Shown here: positions 60,619-64,000 of the stretch, piece after piece
Position numbering within the stretch: the stretch's first letter is position 1
Layout of the letters: each line of letters opens with the position of its first letter
NCBI RefSeq assembly: GCF_030146175.1
Contig: NZ_JASLCE010000040.1
Location: forward strand, 10,706 to 74,705
Origin: Flavobacterium sp.
GTDB lineage: Bacteria; Bacteroidota; Bacteroidia; Flavobacteriales; Flavobacteriaceae
Direction: 5' to 3'
DNA length: 64,000 bases
Program-made: the position numbers and the translations under genes
The notes under the pieces: model-generated
Database searches by the model: none
What the model was told of the DNA's origin: nothing
The model's input: only the letters and a program-made list of their open reading frames with translations

Positions 60619-61779
60619 TTACTGTTTTTCGACAGTGAAAAGTACATGAGGACTGTCTCCTTTATCGATATGTCCGGTTAATCGAAGTCCATTGTGTGTT
60701 CTGTGTATCGAAGGTCGGGTACTGTTATAACTCAAATTACCATAGTTGATTTCTTTAAAATCAACCAATACATTATTGGTATATGCCCATGACCATGGGA
60801 CATAAGTTCCAAAGCTGATATCTTGTTTGCCATGTTTATAAGTTAGCTCATTGTATACTCCGGTAGCACTCTGAGACTTATGTTGTGCCAGAATTACGGC
60901 GTACTTATGAGCTGGAATTACGGATGGTTGCTTAGAGAAAAAGCTACTGCCGTACCATGAACTTCGGTCTTTATAAACTAAGTTCTTGTCACTTTTGTTA
61001 TGAATTATAATTTTAGCGGTTAGAGCTGTTCCGTAAGCCTTTTTCAATCCGTCAACCATTTTACGGGCAGATTCATAATCGCTAGTGATATAGTCTAATG
61101 TATTAAGAGAATTGTTTAGATTGGATAAAGTACTAATGGTAAACTCTGCATAATGAGGTCCGTAGGAAAGTGGTGTGATTTTTCCGGAGATTTCAAGATT
61201 ACCCAGTCGTTTCGTCATAGTAGGTCTGCTATGGTAGTTTAATTCTACATTATTGAATTCCGAAAAATTCACCAGCACATTACTACTTCTACAACTCATA
61301 CCTAAATGCCACTGGGGCAAATAGGAGCCAAAGCATGTCGTAATATTCTCATATTGATAAATGAATTCGCTGTATACGCCTGTTTGTAAAGCATTTATGG
61401 TTCCGGAATAAATAATAGCATATTTTTTTGGAGGAATAGTGTAAGGAGCAGTATTTATAAAAAAACTATTTCCCCATGCTATTTGTTTTTTGAAAATTAA
61501 ATCTTTGTCTGTATTGTTGTAGACGATGGCATATAGGCTCCAAACATTAAAAAAATCAAGCTCAGAACATATTTTAAAAGCCTCTTGTTTTGAGTTGGTT
61601 ATATGAATTTTTTCATTGGCATAATTCGACATAAAGGAAAAACTGGATTTGGCAGTAGAGGCGGCCAATTTTGAAGTCGAAATAGGTTCGTTTTGTTCTT
61701 GTAAAAAATCGTCTTCCTGACAATTTACAAACAATAGTAAAGATAAAAGTGTAGATACTAGTAATAATTTACGAATCAT
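60619..61779 (-). CDS. Lipoprotein with two tandem actinoporin-like domains
   Basis: A 386-residue lipoprotein (lipobox LLLFVNCQED). After an 80-residue linker come two homologous domains of about 150 residues (about 60-225 and 235-386). Each has the order I-x-N-x-(T/S)-x-K, IPxxKYA(I/V)(I/L), TGVY(S/N)E, a (F)G(S/T)Y(L/V)P segment, NVLV(N/D)F and a final G(L/N)xx(S/T)G(K/H)I. This order, especially VPWSWAYTNN in the second domain, resembles the actinoporin fold (eukaryotic membrane-lytic toxins). Start 61779 gives the lipobox at position 21; the open frame extends further up without one. It could bind or attack membranes, but this is unproven. Confidence 0.6.
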   Translation of the reverse strand: MIRKLLLVSTLLSLLLFVNCQEDDFLQEQNEPISTSKLAASTAKSSFSFMSNYANEKIHITNSKQEAFKICSELDFFNVWSLYAIVYNNTDKDLIFKKQIAWGNSFFINTAPYTIPPKKYAIIYSGTINALQTGVYSEFIYQYENITTCFGSYLPQWHLGMSCRSSNVLVNFSEFNNVELNYHSRPTMTKRLGNLEISGKITPLSYGPHYAEFTISTLSNLNNSLNTLDYITSDYESARKMVDGLKKAYGTALTAKIIIHNKSDKNLVYKDRSSWYGSSFFSKQPSVIPAHKYAVILAQHKSQSATGVYNELTYKHGKQDISFGTYVPWSWAYTNNVLVDFKEINYGNLSYNSTRPSIHRTHNGLRLTGHIDKGDSPHVLFTVEKQ

Positions 61780-62202
61780 GATGATACTATTTAAGTTAAT
61801 ATACGTTTTGTTGTCAATAGCAAAAGTGATAAATCCTCTATGTTGGGCTTTTGAAGGAGATTTTATCTGTGATTGTATGTGCATTGACCAGGAATAATTC
61901 AGTTGAATTTGAACTATTGCTTTATTTTTTAGTCTGAATGCTTTTCGGGAAAGATTTTCGGGTGTTCTTGTGCAAAATATATATCAAGGAGAGATAGTAC
62001 TACGATAGTAAACTTGTAAACATCAAGCATAAATCAAAGATACATCTAAGGATATTGAATCGCAATGCGACGACTTTAATTTACGTCTTCTAGGGCTGAT
62101 TTGACTACTTGTAGGGAAATAGTTTAAATGTCCCATTTTGAGTATGTTGTATTTTTAGAAAAGTTATGTATTTTCGTTTACGACACATAGAATTATCCGA
62201 TT
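61780..62202. other. Divergent intergenic region
   Basis: It holds a promoter candidate for the minus-strand lipoprotein (62035-62065) and the upstream region of the plus-strand lipoprotein. No other gene, repeat or hairpin was seen. Confidence 0.5.
62035..62065 (-). promoter_or_regulatory. Promoter candidate TTG-N20-TATCTTTG
   Basis: On the minus strand TTG (62065-62063), a 20-base spacer and TATCTTTG (62042-62035) match the Bacteroidota promoter. It is about 255 bases before the chosen start at 61779, so a long leader would follow. Confidence 0.45.
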
Positions 62203-62577
62203 ATGAAAACACGATTGCTGCTGCTGTTTCTGGTTGTAAGTGGACTATCTTGCCAAAATAGGGATAAAACCAATACGGATAAAGAGCCAGAAAAGACCGA
62301 AATGACATTTGATAAAGAACGGTGGCGTGTAACCAACGATGAAGCGTATGCCTATAGAGATAAAATGGTTGACGATCTGATCAATAATAAGAAGTTGAAA
62401 AAACTGAAAAAGAAAGCAATTCTGGAACTATTGGGTGCGCCGGATCGCACAGATAGTGATTATTTGTTTTATACCATTCGTCAAAAACGGATGTTTATTC
62501 TGCCATTACAAACCAAATCGATGGTTATAAAACTGAAGGAAAATGACAGTGTTGAATGGATAAAAATGCACGAATAG
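62203..62577 (+). CDS. Small lipoprotein, BamE/SmpA-like C-terminus
   Basis: A 124-residue lipoprotein (lipobox VVSGLSCQNR). The mature part is charged, and the segment KKAILELLGAPDRTDSDYLF followed by a beta hairpin resembles the BamE/SmpA small fold (G-x-P-D after a helix). This likeness is weak and no function is claimed. The next gene follows after 34 bases, possibly in the same transcript. Confidence 0.55.
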   Translation: MKTRLLLLFLVVSGLSCQNRDKTNTDKEPEKTEMTFDKERWRVTNDEAYAYRDKMVDDLINNKKLKKLKKKAILELLGAPDRTDSDYLFYTIRQKRMFILPLQTKSMVIKLKENDSVEWIKMHE

Positions 62578-62611
62578 CAAAAAAATGGTAGATTATATAC
62601 TAAAATAAAGG

Positions 62612-63148
62612 ATGATGCAATTAGAAATAAGGAAAGAAGATAAAAATGATTTTGAAGCGGTTTTTAAGCTCATTGAAAATGCTTTTGAAAATGTTGTATT
62701 TAGTGATCACCGGGAACAGTTTTTGGTGGAACGCTTGCGGAATTCGGATGCTTTCGTACCGGAGTTGTCTATTGTTGGAGTGTTAGAAGGTAAAATTGTA
62801 GGGTATATTTTACTGACGAAAATAGTGATCAAAGCCAATAATGGAGTCGAAACCGAATCATTGGCATTGGCGCCTGTGGCTGTTTTACAGGATTTCCAGA
62901 AAAAAGGAGTCGGAGGTCAGTTGATTCGGGCGGCACATGACAAAGCCCGTACAATGGGTTTTGGTTCGGTTATTTTATTGGGACATGAAAAGTATTATCC
63001 AAAGTTTGGTTATCAAATGACAAGTCAATATGGAATACGATTGCCTTTTGATGTTCCTGAAGAAAACTGTATGCTGATTGAATTGATTCCCGGAGCACTA
63101 AAAGAAGTGTCGGGAGTTGTGGTGTATCCAAAAGCATTTTTTGAGTAA
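62612..63148 (+). CDS. GNAT-family N-acetyltransferase (YhbS-like)
   Basis: A 178-residue single-domain acetyltransferase. The acetyl-CoA-binding motif is QKKGVGGQLIRAAHDKA (about 94-110), preceded by ALAPVAVLQDFQ and followed by GFGSVILLGHEKYYPKFGY, the YhbS-like signature. These enzymes acetylate small amines or proteins; the substrate is unknown. It could start at the second ATG, one codon later. Confidence 0.85.
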   Translation: MMQLEIRKEDKNDFEAVFKLIENAFENVVFSDHREQFLVERLRNSDAFVPELSIVGVLEGKIVGYILLTKIVIKANNGVETESLALAPVAVLQDFQKKGVGGQLIRAAHDKARTMGFGSVILLGHEKYYPKFGYQMTSQYGIRLPFDVPEENCMLIELIPGALKEVSGVVVYPKAFFE

Positions 63149-63395
63149 TAATGCGTAAGTTGTTTGTTTCGAATTAACACTAAAATTATCAATGGTTTCG
63201 ATTTTTGGGATCCAATGATATAGTGACCGTGTTTTTGATATCCAGTATCGTCCCGTTTTCTGACTGTTGATTGTAGAATACCAATTTGTCTTCATATGGT
63301 GCTACAGAATTGTAAATGGGGGAATTAACACCTTATTAGTACTCGATAAAAGACCTCATTTTCCACCTTTTATATCCAATGTCCTTTATCATTGA

Positions 63396-63614
63396 TCACT
63401 TCCCGGTCTTCAAATACTTTTCTCTTTTTAGAGCTTCAGTTTTAGAAGTAAAGAAGTCAACATAAATTACTTCCCAAGGCCTAAATTTTATAGTAAACCC
63501 TTTTGTCGCAAGGGAATTGTGGGACTTAAATCTTTGAATTAAATTAGAAGTAAAGCCGGTATATGTTTTATTAAACTTTTCGGAGTAAAGGATATAAACA
63601 ACAAATTCTTCCAT
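63396..63614 (-). CDS. GIY-YIG nuclease-domain protein, short C-terminus
   Basis: A 72-residue GIY-YIG domain (YILYSEKFNKTYTGFTSNLI; RFKSHNSLATKGFTIKFRPW; SKTEALKREKYLKTGK). The catalytic core residues of the family (the Tyr pair, Arg in QRF, Glu in KTEAL) are present. Relatives usually continue for about 8-15 residues after KTGKG; here a TGA follows KTGK directly, so the tail is missing, either naturally or by mutation. Such small proteins have no assigned role. Confidence 0.72.
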   Translation of the reverse strand: MEEFVVYILYSEKFNKTYTGFTSNLIQRFKSHNSLATKGFTIKFRPWEVIYVDFFTSKTEALKREKYLKTGK

Positions 63615-63667
63615 ATCTAAAGTGTTATAAATAAAAAAAACTATAAAAATATAAGAGCTTCCTGAGT

Positions 63668-63745
63668 AGCGGGAACAGGACTCGAACCTGTGTCCACCGT
63701 GGCGGATATGAGCCTGAACGAGTTGTCTATTGCTCTATTCCGTGC
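63668..63745 (-). pseudogene. Decayed initiator tRNA-Met-like gene, unit 1
   Basis: On the minus strand the order GGAATAGAGCA, ACTCGTTCAGG, CTCATAT, GGTTCGAGTCC, TTCCCGC matches an initiator tRNA: D-arm, anticodon stem, CAT anticodon loop, T-arm and acceptor end. The acceptor 5' strand (GCACGGAA) no longer pairs with TTCCCGC, the anticodon stem is mispaired (CAGG/CCGC) and the D-loop has changed, so it should not fold well. No CCA is encoded. Confidence 0.7.
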
Positions 63746-63801
63746 TGTGTGTTAGTATTCTCAGGCTGTTTCTTTTAGGGGAAAGGGGGTAGGTTTAAAT
63801 T

Positions 63802-63831
63802 AAAAAAAGCCCCTATAAAAATATAGGAGTT
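63802..63831 (-). terminator. Terminator of tRNA-like unit 2
   Basis: The stem CCCCTATA / TATAGGAG (one mismatch) with loop AAAA is followed on the minus strand by seven T. It lies 3' of the second tRNA-like unit. Confidence 0.65.
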
Positions 63832-63839
63832 TCCTGAGT

Positions 63840-63894
63840 AGCGGGAACAGGACTCGAACCTTTGTCCGCGGCGGCCTATTGCTCTATTCCGTGC
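63840..63894 (-). pseudogene. Decayed initiator tRNA-Met-like gene, unit 2 (anticodon arm lost)
   Basis: Same acceptor, D-arm start and T-arm as unit 1 (GGAATAGAGCAATAG, GGTTCGAGTCC, TTCCCGC) but about 23 bases shorter: the anticodon arm is deleted and replaced by GCCGCCGCGG. It cannot work as a tRNA. Flanks are shared with unit 1 on both sides. Confidence 0.72.
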
Positions 63895-63947
63895 TGTGTG
63901 TTAGTATTCTCAGGCTATTTCTTTTAGGGGAAAGGGGTAGGTTTAAA

Positions 63948-63980
63948 TCAAAAAAGCCCCATCAAAATGTTGATGGGGCT
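63948..63980 (-). terminator. Terminator of tRNA-like unit 3
   Basis: A perfect 10-bp stem AGCCCCATCA / TGATGGGGCT with a 6-base loop and a T tract on the minus strand. It lies 3' of the third unit, which starts at 63989. Confidence 0.75.
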
Positions 63981-63988
63981 TCCTGAGT

Positions 63989-64000
63989 AGCGGGAACAGG
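63989..64000 (-). tRNA. 3' end of a further tRNA-Met-like unit, cut by the window
   Basis: The last bases repeat the acceptor and T-arm 3' end (CCTGTTCCCGCT on the minus strand) of the two units before. The perfect terminator behind it suggests that this unit may be the intact gene, but its body is outside the window. Confidence 0.5.

Overview
The window is a piece of a chromosome from a member of the Bacteroidota, almost certainly a Flavobacteriaceae genome close to Flavobacterium. The evidence is a complete gldK-gldL-gldM-gldN block (gliding motility and type IX secretion motor), SusC/RagA-type TonB-dependent receptors, DUF4249 lipoproteins, the exosortase XrtF pair, a grasp-with-spasm peptide cluster, promoters of the TTG-N17-20-TAnnTTTG type and tRNA genes without an encoded CCA. 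The DNA is AT-rich and no phage, plasmid or insertion sequence genes were seen.

Layout. 0-0.4 kb: start of rpoD, cut by the window edge. 0.6-3 kb: a regulator, a surface-repeat protein and a CDP-alcohol transferase. 3-10.9 kb: an envelope locus with two paralogous DUF4249 lipoproteins, a macroglobulin/plug protein, a TonB-dependent receptor and a small secreted protein. 11-14.2 kb: pnp, rpsO and a GAF-type methionine sulfoxide reductase relative. 14.2-17.5 kb: xrtF with its partner, then an ATP-cone nuclease-like protein next to a beta-CASP metallo-beta-lactamase. 17.5-20.6 kb: a HYC_CC_PP / TonB receptor / HMA metal operon. 20.8-21.7 kb: a HigB-HigA-like toxin-antitoxin pair whose toxin is frameshifted. 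22-25.8 kb: a porin behind a probable structured leader, and a second macroglobulin/plug protein. 25.8-32.6 kb: the housekeeping run groEL, groES, secG, a TPR-like protein, lptE, a sigma-54 activator and miaB, all on the minus strand.

32.7-41.9 kb is a peptide natural-product (RiPP) cluster of the grasp-with-spasm kind on the minus strand: a 68-residue precursor with a GG leader, a secreted accessory protein, an ATP-grasp ligase, an unidentified small protein, a SPASM protein, a C39-peptidase ABC exporter, a HlyD adaptor and, upstream, a VKOR-thioredoxin fusion. The expected flow is leader-guided ATP-grasp modification, cleavage after GG by the exporter, export through the adaptor, and possibly disulfide formation between the two core cysteines. 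The central genes are clearly more AT-rich than their surroundings.

42.2-54.3 kb returns to core functions: topA, an arginase-fold protein that lacks metal ligands, gldKLMN, a FAD oxidoreductase, a DUF983 protein and an ABC-F ATPase. 54.3-60 kb holds a GNAT-like protein, DUF1761, a 1.1-kb non-coding region with three structured repeats at an exact 161-bp period next to a broken DUF1801 gene, and a TPR histidine kinase with its NarL-type regulator. 60-63.6 kb holds small lipoproteins, a two-domain lipoprotein that resembles actinoporins, an acetyltransferase and a GIY-YIG protein. The window ends in a decaying tandem array of initiator-tRNA-like units, the last of which runs off the edge.
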